Positions 38,570-46,555 of a stretch of DNA of 64,000 nt are shown here, one piece after another. The number at the start of each line of letters is the position of its first letter. Position 1 is the first letter of the stretch. The stretch covers positions 1-64,000 of the IMG/VR virus record IMGVR_UViG_3300031920_000103, one strand, 5' to 3'. Both the position numbers and the translations under genes were made by a program. The notes beneath the pieces are model-generated. The model made no database searches and had not been told where the DNA came from. It was given only the letters and a program-made list of their open reading frames with translations. The stretch is from a virus.

Positions 38570-39902
38570 CGTATTTGTCTCCGTTGTCGACTTCGATAAA
38601 CTCGCCCCAACTGATTTCGCCGCCGCCGCTTGTGCAAAATGGCTTGCGCTTGTAGGGACCGACGAGAACCCAAATCACCTTGATACCGGGCGGGGGTGTT
38701 GCGGGTGCGTCGCCGCAACCATCGGTAAAAAAGATCAAGATGTCAGGGCGTGGTTTCGCGAGCGGGATTGCGTCGGTGAACACAGGAACAAACGAGGTGC
38801 CACCGCCACCGCTCAAGAGTTGCGCAGCCTCCGACCAATGCCGGATCCTTTTGAGTCCGTGGATCGCCGCATCGCACGCGGTAAACGTAACCGCTGCGCC
38901 CGTTGCTTTCATGATCCCGTTTGTCTCGCGTAGTGCGTCGTTTAGTTCGTTGGTGCCCATAGAGCCCGACGTATCCACCGCGATCATAACTTGCGGAATC
39001 GGCTGACGCATACAAGGCAAAACCGGGAACCCAATACCGCAGCCTAGCCCGTACTGACGGCGCGAAGGTCGCGTGTATTTGTAGTCAACCGCGCCGGCCT
39101 TCCAAGCAACCGCGTTGCGGCAAATGCGCGCGAGCTTGTCTTGCCACCGAACCTTTGGCGGGGAAAAGTGCGCGTCAGCCCAACGCTGCAACCCGGCCGG
39201 AATCGTTCCGCGTGAATTGCTCGCGTCGTCTACGATCTGACGCGCAACTTGGCGACGCGCCCGATCCATGTATTCATCTGACCGCCCCTTTGCGTTCTGC
39301 GGCCCGCCTTGCTCTTCGGTGCCGTTGCCGTCACCGCTTCCGTCGGGCTCGTTAGGCAACGCGCGCCCGGCCCCTGAGCCGCACCAACCGTGCCCCGGCT
39401 GATCACCCTCGCCGTCTTCGCCCTCATCGCCCTCGCATTGCCCGCCGCCTTGGCCCTCTTGCTCGCGCAAGTGTCGGTAATACTCCTCTGCCGTCAGCCC
39501 CTCTTCCGCGCCGATGCCTTCGGGGTACACCGGGCCTGACTCACTATCACCGATTTTTTCGGGTAGCTTCCATCCGCCCGCGCGCAGATCGTCGTTGATC
39601 TCTGCGTCGGCTGCGATGTTCCAAGTCTTGCCGTCGCCGCCAATCGAGGCACAACGATCGTGGTGGTCGCGCAGTACGTGCCACACCTCGTGAAAAAGTG
39701 CGGCGGCAACTTGCTCGGGTTCCCATTTGTTGATCACTTCGGGATCCCAAAGTAGCAACCCGTTTTTGGTTACGCCCATGGTACCGAGGCCGGGCATTTC
39801 GATCGGCACTAGACCGAGCAGCGCCGCCGTAATGTAGGGCGCACGCTCGCGACAAATTAGCCGCCCGACCGTGAGCTTTTCTTGTGGTGTGAAAATTGAC
39901 AT
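38553..39902 (-). CDS. VWA-domain/putative zinc metallopeptidase protein (449 aa)
   Basis: HEVWH at residues 71-75 is a full HExxH zinc motif in the N-terminal DUF2201-type domain. A Gly/Glu-rich linker (150-205) follows, then a von Willebrand A domain with the MIDAS DTSGS at 310-314 and later IFFTDGCGD. Such proteins pair with MoxR-type AAA ATPases; the partner lies at 40801-42003. Together they may act as a chaperone or assembly machine. Confidence 0.82.
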   Translation of the reverse strand: MSIFTPQEKLTVGRLICRERAPYITAALLGLVPIEMPGLGTMGVTKNGLLLWDPEVINKWEPEQVAAALFHEVWHVLRDHHDRCASIGGDGKTWNIAADAEINDDLRAGGWKLPEKIGDSESGPVYPEGIGAEEGLTAEEYYRHLREQEGQGGGQCEGDEGEDGEGDQPGHGWCGSGAGRALPNEPDGSGDGNGTEEQGGPQNAKGRSDEYMDRARRQVARQIVDDASNSRGTIPAGLQRWADAHFSPPKVRWQDKLARICRNAVAWKAGAVDYKYTRPSRRQYGLGCGIGFPVLPCMRQPIPQVMIAVDTSGSMGTNELNDALRETNGIMKATGAAVTFTACDAAIHGLKRIRHWSEAAQLLSGGGGTSFVPVFTDAIPLAKPRPDILIFFTDGCGDAPATPPPGIKVIWVLVGPYKRKPFCTSGGGEISWGEFIEVDNGDKYDDDYE

Positions 39903-39939
39903 TGTGTGTGGTGTCTCCGTGTGCGGTGTGGGCCAACCT

Positions 39940-39963
39940 TACCAGACTGGCCAAGCAAGACAA
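39940..39963 (-). promoter_or_regulatory. Phage promoter-like repeat, family B copy 3
   Basis: Minus strand: TTGTCT, 16-bp spacer TGCTTGGCCAGTCTGG, then TAAGGT. Followed by a leader similar to that of copy 2 (TTGGCCCACACC). It precedes the VWA gene. Confidence 0.65.
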
Positions 39964-39967
39964 AGGG

Positions 39968-40798
39968 TTATTTTCGCCGTGGCCCGCCAAATGTCCGCAT
40001 CGCTAGGCGGGATCGGTCTAGCACTTTGTCGACGTGTTTGTTTGTCTTGATATGGCTCGATCTATTCTTGACTTGCTTGGCACACGCGAGGCAATGCGTG
40101 TTCTCGCCCTCCGTGTGCGCTTGCCGCCCTGACGCGTTCGCCGCGAAAAAGTACAGGGTCTCGCGCCGCAAAGTTTCGCGCAATTTGAACTCGTCGAATT
40201 GCCAACCGCGTTTTCCTACCTCGCGCTTTCCGATCATAGTGAGGCCCACCGCCATCGTCCAAACGCCGTCGCCACGGGCAAAGTTGATATGCAGCCCGGC
40301 AACCTTTGACGCTTTGGCTGATACGATCTTTAGCGCGCGAGCGCACAACAACTTTGTGTGCATCTCGTGATCGCTCTCGCGCGCTGCTATCTCGGAGCGC
40401 GCTAGCGGGTCGGTGCCGCTAGCCTCGATCGTCTTTCGATCTCTACGCTTCTCGTCTGCTACGCCCCTACAGCGCTTCATGACGGTTTGCGCGAGGTCGG
40501 GTAGCGCGTAAAACGAGTTGCGGTAGTTTCCGGTGTCCGAGTGATTCGGTTGCTCTTTTAGCGTTTGCAAAACTTGCTCGACATGAGTTGCGCAGCACTC
40601 CCCGCCTAGGCGCTCGACCGACTCGCGCGCCATAGACGTAGACTCGCATTCTGATTTTACGTGGATAAGGTCGCCACTCGTGCCGACGCAAATCGTCAGC
40701 AAGTGGCTACCTCGCTTTGCCAGCGAGCAAGCAACCGATTCCATCAGAACCGTTTGCGTTGCTTGTTCGCCAACCTCGTGTCGTTGCGCTGCGTTCAT
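39968..40798 (-). CDS. Hypothetical protein with C2H2-like finger (276 aa)
   Basis: Not recognised. The C-terminal CLACAKQVKNRSSHIKTNKH has the spacing of a C2H2 zinc finger, rare in phage proteins. The rest is alpha/beta of unknown fold. It sits between the MoxR ATPase and VWA genes, separated from the latter by its own promoter repeat. Confidence 0.55.
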   Translation of the reverse strand: MNAAQRHEVGEQATQTVLMESVACSLAKRGSHLLTICVGTSGDLIHVKSECESTSMARESVERLGGECCATHVEQVLQTLKEQPNHSDTGNYRNSFYALPDLAQTVMKRCRGVADEKRRDRKTIEASGTDPLARSEIAARESDHEMHTKLLCARALKIVSAKASKVAGLHINFARGDGVWTMAVGLTMIGKREVGKRGWQFDEFKLRETLRRETLYFFAANASGRQAHTEGENTHCLACAKQVKNRSSHIKTNKHVDKVLDRSRLAMRTFGGPRRK

Positions 40799-40800
40799 GG

Positions 40801-42003
40801 CTAGCGCTTTGGTCTAACGTTAGCGGCTGACAACACCGGTTGCAGGTCGACAAGTATCTTGCGTGCGCTGTCGATCGTAGCGAGGCCGGCTTGCACCATA
40901 ACGCGTGCAGGGGGCACAACAACATCAACCGCGCCCTCGATGTCAGTCAGGATTTCCCATAGCTTAGAGGCGCGCTCTTGCCGCTTGTCGCACTTCTCGG
41001 GAATAACGAAAGCCGCACACGCTTGCAGGATTGCAGCACTTCGATCGAGGCGTGCCGGATCGTGCTTGAACTTAACTTTTCCGTCGAGCACGTCTTTTGG
41101 TTCCGGCAGATCCGCTTCGGCTTGCCACGTGGCGAACTCGCCTAGTGGAGCCGCGCCAACAAACGCCGCCATAAACTCTTCCGACTCGGCAAGGCTCAAG
41201 TCGTTGAGCGCGCTAGATGCGTGCGCCCTTGCTGCGAGTTCCCAAGTTCTCGGGCTAGCCCATGCCTTTGACGCGCGAGGGGATCCTGTCTCGGGCATTT
41301 GCATAAGCAGGTCAGGTCGTCGCCGAATGAATCCCGCGATCAGTCCCCGTGCCTTTGCCCATGGCTCTTGCCAATTTGCTTCGATCCGCCTTTCCTCCGC
41401 GATAGGATCCATTGCCTTGGCGTGCGAGTCGCCAGCGTTGCCACCGGATAGCAACCAATCGCCCCAACTCTCCGCGTCGGGTGCGCTCCAATCGCGGTGC
41501 CCGAATCGGTTAGCAAGTGGAGCCGCTAGATCCCAACCGCCCGCCGCATCCTCGGTTGCGTTTTGGGCCGCAATAAAGCGAACCGTGTTTGGTAACTTGA
41601 ACTCGCCCACGGAGCCCTCAAGAATAACTCTTAGGAGTGCAGCTTGTACGGCAGGGGGCGCAGTGTTGATCTCATCAAAGAACACGACGGTGCGAGTTTG
41701 CTTTGCGCAGTTGATTGCCCACTCGGCAGGCGAGTAAGTGATCTGCGTGTCGATGTCTTTAAAAATGAGCTTGTCAGCATCGCTGCGCTTTTTGACTTTG
41801 GTGGGAATCGGTAGACCTAGAAAGTCTGACGGTTCGCGCAGTGATGCAACGATTGTTTGCATTTGAAATCCGCAGTCGCGAACGATCTCGCCAATCTTGG
41901 AAGTCTTCGCAGTGCCGGGCTTTCCCTCGTAAATGATCGGGGTGCCCCAACGTCCAAAAAGGCCGGGTGTAAAAAGGCTAGCTTTGATAATTTTTTCGTT
42001 CAT
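40801..42003 (-). CDS. MoxR-type AAA ATPase
   Basis: A 400-aa ATPase. Walker A GKPGTAKTS at 27-35, Walker B VVFFDEI near 107-113, sensor region RFIAAQNATEDAAGG and the arginine-finger region ANRFGH. MoxR proteins are AAA+ chaperone-like ATPases that work with VWA proteins, and the VWA gene is two genes downstream. Confidence 0.85.
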   Translation of the reverse strand: MNEKIIKASLFTPGLFGRWGTPIIYEGKPGTAKTSKIGEIVRDCGFQMQTIVASLREPSDFLGLPIPTKVKKRSDADKLIFKDIDTQITYSPAEWAINCAKQTRTVVFFDEINTAPPAVQAALLRVILEGSVGEFKLPNTVRFIAAQNATEDAAGGWDLAAPLANRFGHRDWSAPDAESWGDWLLSGGNAGDSHAKAMDPIAEERRIEANWQEPWAKARGLIAGFIRRRPDLLMQMPETGSPRASKAWASPRTWELAARAHASSALNDLSLAESEEFMAAFVGAAPLGEFATWQAEADLPEPKDVLDGKVKFKHDPARLDRSAAILQACAAFVIPEKCDKRQERASKLWEILTDIEGAVDVVVPPARVMVQAGLATIDSARKILVDLQPVLSAANVRPKR

Positions 42004-42037
42004 GGTTCCGAATTTTTCTTGGTTGTGGGTTCCGGGT

Positions 42038-42466
42038 TTATACAGCTAGTGCGAGGTGAGCTTTTGGGATAAACATTTTCACGCCGTTTGTGGTCGTGAC
42101 TCCGACTTTCCCTTTGGCGACCTTGATAACTTTGAGGCCAACTAGATCCGCGTCGTCTAGTAAATCCTCGTACGACTTGCGCACCCGCTCTTTGATGTCG
42201 ACGATCGCGCCAACCTCAAAACTTGCGCGCTTGCCCTCGCCTTTACTAGCGATCTTTCGTCCCGCCTCATCGGGCAAAACAGAAAGAATTTCTGCGGCCT
42301 CTTTCATGGCTTTCGCCGCGACCTCAAATTTGAGTTTCAACTCAGGGTTCTCGAATCGTGCACTGTACGCAACAGCTTTGCTGACTCGTGTTGCAACGCG
42401 GGCGATCTTAGATTCAAATCTCCTGACCAATGGCATTGCGGGTTTAGCGTCTGTTTTGTTTGTCAT
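42038..42466 (-). CDS. Hypothetical protein (142 aa)
   Basis: Start set at ATG 42466 with AAGGAA upstream. A helical N-terminal half and a beta C-terminal half (LVGLKVIKVAKGKVGVTTTN). Not recognised. First gene of the leftward transcript starting in the divergent promoter region at about 42.5 kb. Confidence 0.65.
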   Translation of the reverse strand: MTNKTDAKPAMPLVRRFESKIARVATRVSKAVAYSARFENPELKLKFEVAAKAMKEAAEILSVLPDEAGRKIASKGEGKRASFEVGAIVDIKERVRKSYEDLLDDADLVGLKVIKVAKGKVGVTTTNGVKMFIPKAHLALAV

Positions 42467-42510
42467 GTTTGGTTCCTTTGGTGTGTTTCGTCTTGTTCGA
42501 TGTCTGCAAA

Positions 42511-42549
42511 CTATCTGACCACAACGGCAAAGGCAACCAAAAAAGACAA
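42511..42549 (-). promoter_or_regulatory. Promoter-like region, variant of family B
   Basis: Minus strand carries TTGTCT and, further on, TTTGGTTGCCTTTGC and GTTGTGGTCAGAT. The 16 nt GCAAAGGCAACCAAAA (plus strand 42527-42542) recurs at 45895-45910. It lies between the leftward gene at 42466 and the rightward operon at 42570. Confidence 0.45.
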
Positions 42550-42569
42550 ACAAACCACACAAAGATTTC

Positions 42570-42911
42570 GTGGCACTTGGATCAAGACTGATCTCCTATA
42601 GTTGCGACGTTCGTGTTGACCCGCTGCGCAGCGTATGGCGTGCGGTTGTGCGACGCGATCCCTCGTGGTTTTATGTTTGCGGCGTGGGGGAAATCTGCAA
42701 CTCGGGGCACAAGGTGCGTATCGAAACGCCTATGATTCCACTCCCAGACAATTACAAAAAAGAGCGGCGCGACTTGCTCGCGCGCGGAGGTCATATATGG
42801 CGGGAACCGAAACAAAAACAGAAACGGAAGAGATCGAGAACACGAGTGCTGATCGCGCTAGCGTTGTTGACGACGATCACAGTGCTTACGTTGCAGCACG
42901 TGGCGCTGTAG
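42570..42911 (+). CDS. Possible membrane-anchored protein (113 aa), rightward
   Basis: First open frame of the rightward cluster. Ends in a good membrane segment (VLIALALLTTITVLTLQHVA) after a basic stretch. The start is uncertain (GTG used; an internal ATG at 42732 gives a 59-aa version). It overlaps the next gene out of frame by 115 nt. Confidence 0.4.
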   Translation: MALGSRLISYSCDVRVDPLRSVWRAVVRRDPSWFYVCGVGEICNSGHKVRIETPMIPLPDNYKKERRDLLARGGHIWREPKQKQKRKRSRTRVLIALALLTTITVLTLQHVAL

Positions 42912-43165
42912 ACGGGGGCATTCACAACCTGACTATCTCCGAGTTGCACAGCCGTGTGCACACCGGGCGCACGTGGCGCGCGCAAGGCATGGTCGAGGGC
43001 GAGCCGCTAGAAATTGTGCGCAACGCTTGTCGCGAATTTTTAGAGTCGACGGAAGATGATGCGGCAGAGCTTGCCGGCACTCCGTACGTCCCAAAAAATA
43101 AACCTTGCGCTGACTGCAAAGGGATCGACTTGCACAAGCCAACGTGTGCACAGGTACGCAGATGA
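42797..43165 (+). CDS. Hypothetical protein (122 aa), rightward
   Basis: ATG 42797 has GGAGG seven bases upstream. Not recognised; acidic N-terminus, a helical middle, and CADCKGIDLHKPTC at the end, probably a zinc site. Its stop overlaps the RuvC start as ATGA. Confidence 0.65.
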   Translation: MAGTETKTETEEIENTSADRASVVDDDHSAYVAARGAVDGGIHNLTISELHSRVHTGRTWRAQGMVEGEPLEIVRNACREFLESTEDDAAELAGTPYVPKNKPCADCKGIDLHKPTCAQVRR

Positions 43166-43701
43166 TCATGCTAGGCATTGACCCCGGTTTCGCTAACATC
43201 GGGATCGGGGTTGTGAAGGTTACGAAAAGTTCTTACACGGTTCTCGCGACCGATGTTTTACGCACGAAAAAGGCTGACAAGAAAGTCAAAGTCTACGTGG
43301 CTGACGACAACGTGCGCCGATTGCGCGAGGGCATTAGCAGCCTGATCGCAATCATCGACGAGCACAACATAACCGCGATTTGCGCGGAGGCGATGAGCTT
43401 CCCGCGCAACGCTTCCGCCGCTGGAAAAATGGCTTTGTTTTGGGGCGGCATGATCGCAGTTGCGCACGAGCGCGATTTGCCGCTCTACTCCGCGACCCCG
43501 CAGCAAATGAAATTTGAGCTTTGCCGCGATAAGAAAGCGACCAAAGACGATATGGCTGCGGCGGTTATCGCGCGAGTGCAGGGCGTGATCCCAATGAAGC
43601 TAGCCAAGACAAAACAAGAGCACGCGTACGATGCGATTGCCGCTGTGTTTACGTGCATGGAAAGCGACGAGTTGCGGCTTGTGCGCAAACTGACCGCATG
43701 A
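43162..43701 (+). CDS. RuvC-like Holliday-junction resolvase
   Basis: A 179-aa RNase H-fold nuclease; ATG fixed by ATGA overlap. Acidic catalytic residues: Asp7 (MLGIDPGFANIG), Glu76 (ICAEAMSF) and Asp157 in HAYDAIAA with His154. Resolves recombination junctions before packaging, complementing the RecA/UvsW/Mre11-Rad50 set on the other strand. It is in a separate rightward operon. Confidence 0.88.
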   Translation: MIMLGIDPGFANIGIGVVKVTKSSYTVLATDVLRTKKADKKVKVYVADDNVRRLREGISSLIAIIDEHNITAICAEAMSFPRNASAAGKMALFWGGMIAVAHERDLPLYSATPQQMKFELCRDKKATKDDMAAAVIARVQGVIPMKLAKTKQEHAYDAIAAVFTCMESDELRLVRKLTA

Positions 43702-43895
43702 TGTTTGTGCGGGCGTACTTACTGATCGGCGCGTTCACAGGCACGATCGCGTTGTTGGTAGTTCTGTCAACCTTGTCTAAACGAGCCATAGCGTCGCTGT
43801 ACGCGCCCCGCATGGTGCTAGGTGGGTTTTTTCTGTGGCCATATTGTTGGTGGGTGGTCGCACAAGAGGTTAGGAAAAGTATCAAAAATGGCTGA
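43698..43895 (+). CDS. Small two-helix membrane protein (65 aa)
   Basis: ATG overlaps the RuvC stop. Two hydrophobic segments (YLLIGAFTGTIALLVVL and GGFFLWPYCWWVVA) separated by a short basic loop. Could be a holin-like or exclusion-type protein, but it is far from the amidase; function unknown. Confidence 0.55.
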   Translation: MMFVRAYLLIGAFTGTIALLVVLSTLSKRAIASLYAPRMVLGGFFLWPYCWWVVAQEVRKSIKNG

Positions 43896-44109
43896 CGAAA
43901 ACGAAAAAGACGAAACCACGCAAACGGTCGGTGGGTGGCCTACGGGCCTAGTAGGCGGCGAAATGCGCGCTATGCTGCGCGAGGAAAACTTGTGCGGTCA
44001 GTGCATGGTCGCGTCGATCTGCAAAGTCAACTCTCAGGTCGACGACGATATGATGCTAGTCGTGTCAAGGTGCCTCAACTTCCTAGACGCGTCGATCTTA
44101 GAGGGTTAG
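43888..44109 (+). CDS. Small CxxC protein (73 aa), rightward
   Basis: ATG overlaps the previous stop. CGQCMVASIC near residue 35 suggests a metal site. Not recognised. Last confident gene of the rightward operon. Confidence 0.55.
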   Translation: MADENEKDETTQTVGGWPTGLVGGEMRAMLREENLCGQCMVASICKVNSQVDDDMMLVVSRCLNFLDASILEG

Positions 44110-44116
44110 ACTTTGC

Positions 44117-44149
44117 GCGGTTGCCAAAACCGCGATCCTCTTTGATCGC
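44117..44149 (+). terminator. Possible terminator between convergent operons
   Basis: Two adjacent small hairpins, gcggtt/aaccgc (44117-44133) and gcgatc/gatcgc (44132-44149), share bases, so they are alternatives. They sit where the rightward operon meets the leftward one. The T tract is weak in both directions. Confidence 0.35.
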
Positions 44150-44194
44150 TCCCGTCCGAGATGAGGGGTTTCGCCTCGCGGAATTGGCGACCAA

Positions 44195-44377
44195 CTACTT
44201 GGTGATTCGGAACAACTTTTTTCGGATCACAACTTCACGCCGCAACGACAATGTTGCAACGCGGTAGCGCCTTGAGCACAAAGGGCACTGCAAAAACTCC
44301 GGATCGCCAACGCGGCAAAGCCGGATCTCGCAGTCGCGGCAGGCTGAGTTGAGTATTTCGTCGACTGTCGCGGGCAA
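44195..44377 (-). CDS. Small zinc-ribbon protein (60 aa)
   Basis: CRDCEIRLC ... LQCPLCSRRY gives four to five Cys for a zinc ribbon. It starts at TTG directly after the 20-nt repeat and has no visible ribosome site. It is the last gene of the leftward Nudix/HNH operon. Confidence 0.5.
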   Translation of the reverse strand: MPATVDEILNSACRDCEIRLCRVGDPEFLQCPLCSRRYRVATLSLRREVVIRKKLFRITK

Positions 44378-44378
44378 A

Positions 44379-44398
44379 GTTCGGCTCGGGTGTGATCT
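44379..44398. repeat. 20-nt direct repeat, copy 2
   Basis: Identical to 29420-29439. It follows the stop codon of the HNH gene directly (44399-44401) and precedes a gene with a weak TTG start. Confidence 0.85.
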
Positions 44399-44911
44399 CT
44401 AGCGCGCGGTTCCGCGATATGTCTTGCCGTTCACGATGTAGCTGACGGTAGATTTCGCGACTTTGTACTTGGCCATCAGTTCGGCGTACTTCATGCCGCC
44501 CGCCCGATCGGCCAATAGAGCCCTAATTTGCGCATCTGAGAGCTTTTTGTTGCTTTTCGCTGCGTGCCTTGCACGTGCAACTCGTACCGATCGGGGCTGA
44601 TCCATCATGTTGTTGGATTGCGTGCCGATCCTGATATTCAAAAAAGAATTGTCTCGCCGGTTGTCGTTGCTGTGGCGCACAACGACGTTTTCGCCTAGTG
44701 CCCGCCGGCCGTATTTCAAGTATGCGACGAATTGATGCACCTTGACCGGCAACGGGTCGCCTTTGACGTTGATCGAGAACGTGTTGTATTTGCCGCCACC
44801 GGTGCACGCGAGCACGGTACCGGTCGGGGAGATCACGTCGCCGCTTTGCGTCGCGGTGTATCCTCGCAGCTTTGCGATAATGCAGCGCTGCCGTAGCTTT
44901 GAGATCGCCAC
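44399..44911 (-). CDS. Free-standing HNH homing endonuclease (170 aa)
   Basis: GTG start overlapping the upstream TAG. SGDVISPTGTVL, VKVHQFVAYLKYG, VVVRHSNDNRRDNSFLNIRI and GTQSNNMMD follow the HNH layout of phage homing enzymes (His-Asn-Asp-Asn core). A C-terminal helix-turn-helix (KYAELMAKYKVAKSTVSYI) matches other HNH genes in this window. Confidence 0.82.
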   Translation of the reverse strand: MAISKLRQRCIIAKLRGYTATQSGDVISPTGTVLACTGGGKYNTFSINVKGDPLPVKVHQFVAYLKYGRRALGENVVVRHSNDNRRDNSFLNIRIGTQSNNMMDQPRSVRVARARHAAKSNKKLSDAQIRALLADRAGGMKYAELMAKYKVAKSTVSYIVNGKTYRGTAR

Positions 44912-45225
44912 TAGAGCACACCGCGCAGTTCTAACATGCGCACGCACTCACCGCAGATCACAACATCGGGACCCCAAATCGGGTCGCTCTCTTGGCCGTT
45001 CGACAGCGTGCACACCGCCCACCAATCGCCGTCGTAAGCATCGGAGTCGGTGAAGTTTTCCCAAAAAATATGCACGAGCGCGCCCGCCCACGCGTCAGAT
45101 CGGGCTGTGCGGATTCGGTAGCCCGGTATCCCTAGGCGCAACGTCGACTCGATGCGCTTCGCTTTGTCGCCGGGTGCCATGGGCACGACTTGCGGGGCCT
45201 GCCCGCCTTGCCCATATTTGATCAT
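44911..45225 (-). CDS. Hypothetical protein (104 aa)
   Basis: Not recognised. Two tryptophans and a C-terminal CGEC. ATG overlaps the Nudix stop (ATGA). Confidence 0.6.
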   Translation of the reverse strand: MIKYGQGGQAPQVVPMAPGDKAKRIESTLRLGIPGYRIRTARSDAWAGALVHIFWENFTDSDAYDGDWWAVCTLSNGQESDPIWGPDVVICGECVRMLELRGVL

Positions 45226-45677
45226 TCAATGAACGGATCGAAATAGGGTTTGCTGCGCGCGGGGTTGTCGATGTACGCGAGAATGTCTGAGTACCAAAGA
45301 TAGAAACTCGGCAAACACGGTTTGTGCAAACGCGCGTCGAGCATCGACACCCATTGCAATTGCTGCGACTCCATTGCACGCAATGGTGCGTGCTCGTCGA
45401 CTACGCACGCATAGAGCAACAAATTTAGTCGCCGGTCTGCGTGTATCGAGGTGACAGAAATTAGCTCAAGCGGTATCACCTTGACGCCTAGCTCTTCGCG
45501 CATCTCGCGGATAAGTGCGGCGCGCTCAAACTCGCCGGGCTCGACCTTGCCGCCCGGAATTTCCCAGACGCTTGGCGGGCTTTGCGTTGGGTGGCGTAGC
45601 GCCATCAGCACTTGATTTGTGCTGTTTAGGATCAGCCCGCTTACTGCGGTGATCGGTGCCTCGGTTGACGGGATCAT
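45222..45677 (-). CDS. Nudix hydrolase (MutT-like)
   Basis: A complete Nudix box, [20 protein letters not shown] + ELG, spans residues 42-64 with the REMREE metal site. Most similar in style to MutT/8-oxo-dGTPase (ISSVSGLILN-type N-terminus, WEIPGGK). It hydrolyses a nucleoside diphosphate linked to X; substrate not predictable. First gene of its leftward operon. Confidence 0.88.
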   Translation of the reverse strand: MIPSTEAPITAVSGLILNSTNQVLMALRHPTQSPPSVWEIPGGKVEPGEFERAALIREMREELGVKVIPLELISVTSIHADRRLNLLLYACVVDEHAPLRAMESQQLQWVSMLDARLHKPCLPSFYLWYSDILAYIDNPARSKPYFDPFIE

Positions 45678-45685
45678 GGTGCACT

Positions 45686-45880
45686 CTAATCGGCGTTGTG
45701 GTGGTCGTCTAGGCCCTCAAGCACGCTAGGGCGTACTCGCGGCGGCAACTGACCTGACGGGCTTTGCGCTTGATCTGTGCGTCGCATTGCACCCCGCGCC
45801 GGGGTTTGGGTTTTCCCACCGTGGCCCGTTTTCGGTGCGGTTCTTTTGCTTGCGTCGCCAACCCATTACCGGATCAACGT
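45686..45880. other. Region without a confident gene
   Basis: Two short overlapping minus-strand readings exist, a 34-codon one from an ATG at about 45790 (Pro-rich, ends LDDHHNAD) and a 46-codon one from 45866. Neither has a good ribosome site, so neither is called. This is the leader of the Nudix operon. Confidence 0.4.
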
Positions 45881-45910
45881 ACACGGCAAAACTTGCAAAG
45901 GCAACCAAAA
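45881..45910 (-). promoter_or_regulatory. Promoter-like sequence for the Nudix operon
   Basis: Minus strand TTTTGGTTGCCTTTGC is identical over 16 nt to part of the promoter-like region at 42511-42549. TTGCCT with a 17-bp spacer to TACGTT is the possible -35/-10. It lies directly after the terminator hairpin. Confidence 0.4.
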
Positions 45911-45937
45911 CCGTTTATTGTCGCTCCCAATAAACGG
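45911..45937 (-). terminator. Terminator downstream of the tRNA
   Basis: Ten base pairs (ccgtttattg / caataaacgg) with a 7-nt loop, followed on the minus strand by TTTT. Fits a terminator of the leftward transcript carrying the tRNA. Confidence 0.55.
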
Positions 45938-45968
45938 GTCAAACATTTTTGACATACAGCGCGTTTGC

Positions 45969-46038
45969 TGGTCGATAGCTCAATGGTAGAGCACGCCCAT
46001 GAAAGGCGACGACGGGGGCTCGGTACCCTCACGATCGG
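45969..46038 (+). tRNA. Degenerate tRNA-like sequence
   Basis: A perfect D-arm (tagctcaatggtagagca), a 4-bp anticodon-type stem (cgcc/ggcg) and a T-arm-like ggggg-ctcggta-ccctc with an altered loop. The acceptor stem is imperfect and the anticodon arm lacks a normal pairing. More likely a decayed tRNA or mimic than an active one. A perfect TTGACA lies 14 nt upstream. Confidence 0.35.
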
Positions 46039-46105
46039 TGAGCGCGCTAATGTCGATTCTATCGCCTGCTCGCGCGCTACCGTTGCGCTAGCGAGACAAA
46101 AAGTT

Positions 46106-46183
46106 GGTGGATTCGGAGGGATTTGAACCCTCAATCTTTCACGTCATCAACGCAAACGCTCTGCCCGTTGAGCCACAAATCCA
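46106..46183 (-). tRNA. tRNA, probably Ile (GAT), with encoded CCA
   Basis: Reading the minus strand: acceptor GGATTTG/CGAATCC, discriminator A and CCA encoded; D-arm GCTC/GAGC; T-arm GAGGG-TTCAAAT-CCCTC is perfect. The anticodon stem needs two G-U pairs and one extra base at the D/anticodon junction; its loop TTGATGA would give anticodon GAT. The irregular stem makes the identity uncertain. Confidence 0.7.
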
Positions 46184-46282
46184 TGGTGCGGGAGGGTGGT
46201 AACGCTCCACCGTTGCGCGAGCAATGAACAAGCAAAGCAAACGCAGTCCTACTATTAGACGACTCCCGCGAAATCTAGTTTG

Positions 46283-46555
46283 CTATGCTGCCTCTCGTGA
46301 TTCCGTTTGACGAATTGATCGCGCGGGTGCCGGCTCGCGCAAAAGCGGTAACGAACTCAGCGCCCGTTGCAGCGGTTCACGATCACGGATCAACTCGCAG
46401 CCAATCGCCATATCCGGCGACGGTAGCGTTGGTCGCGGAATCCTCGCGTCGACTGTGCGCCTTTTGTGTACTAGCTGCACCTCTGCGGAATCCCGCAACT
46501 CTGCGAGATCTTCCGAGAGCGTTGGCGTCGGCTTTTTGCGAACTTTGAAGCCCAC
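46283..46555 (-). CDS. Hypothetical protein (90 aa)
   Basis: GTG start touching the stop of the small membrane gene (taGTG). Basic start (GFKVRKKPTPTL) then a helical, charged segment. Placed in the lysis region, it could be a cytoplasmic or periplasmic accessory, but no motif supports a role. Confidence 0.5.
   Translation of the reverse strand: MGFKVRKKPTPTLSEDLAELRDSAEVQLVHKRRTVDARIPRPTLPSPDMAIGCELIRDREPLQRALSSLPLLREPAPARSIRQTESREAA

Noticed and set aside
44070-44267. A 65-codon plus-strand frame after the CxxC gene
   Set aside because: Overlaps the zinc-ribbon gene on the other strand, runs through the terminator-like hairpins and has no ribosome site.
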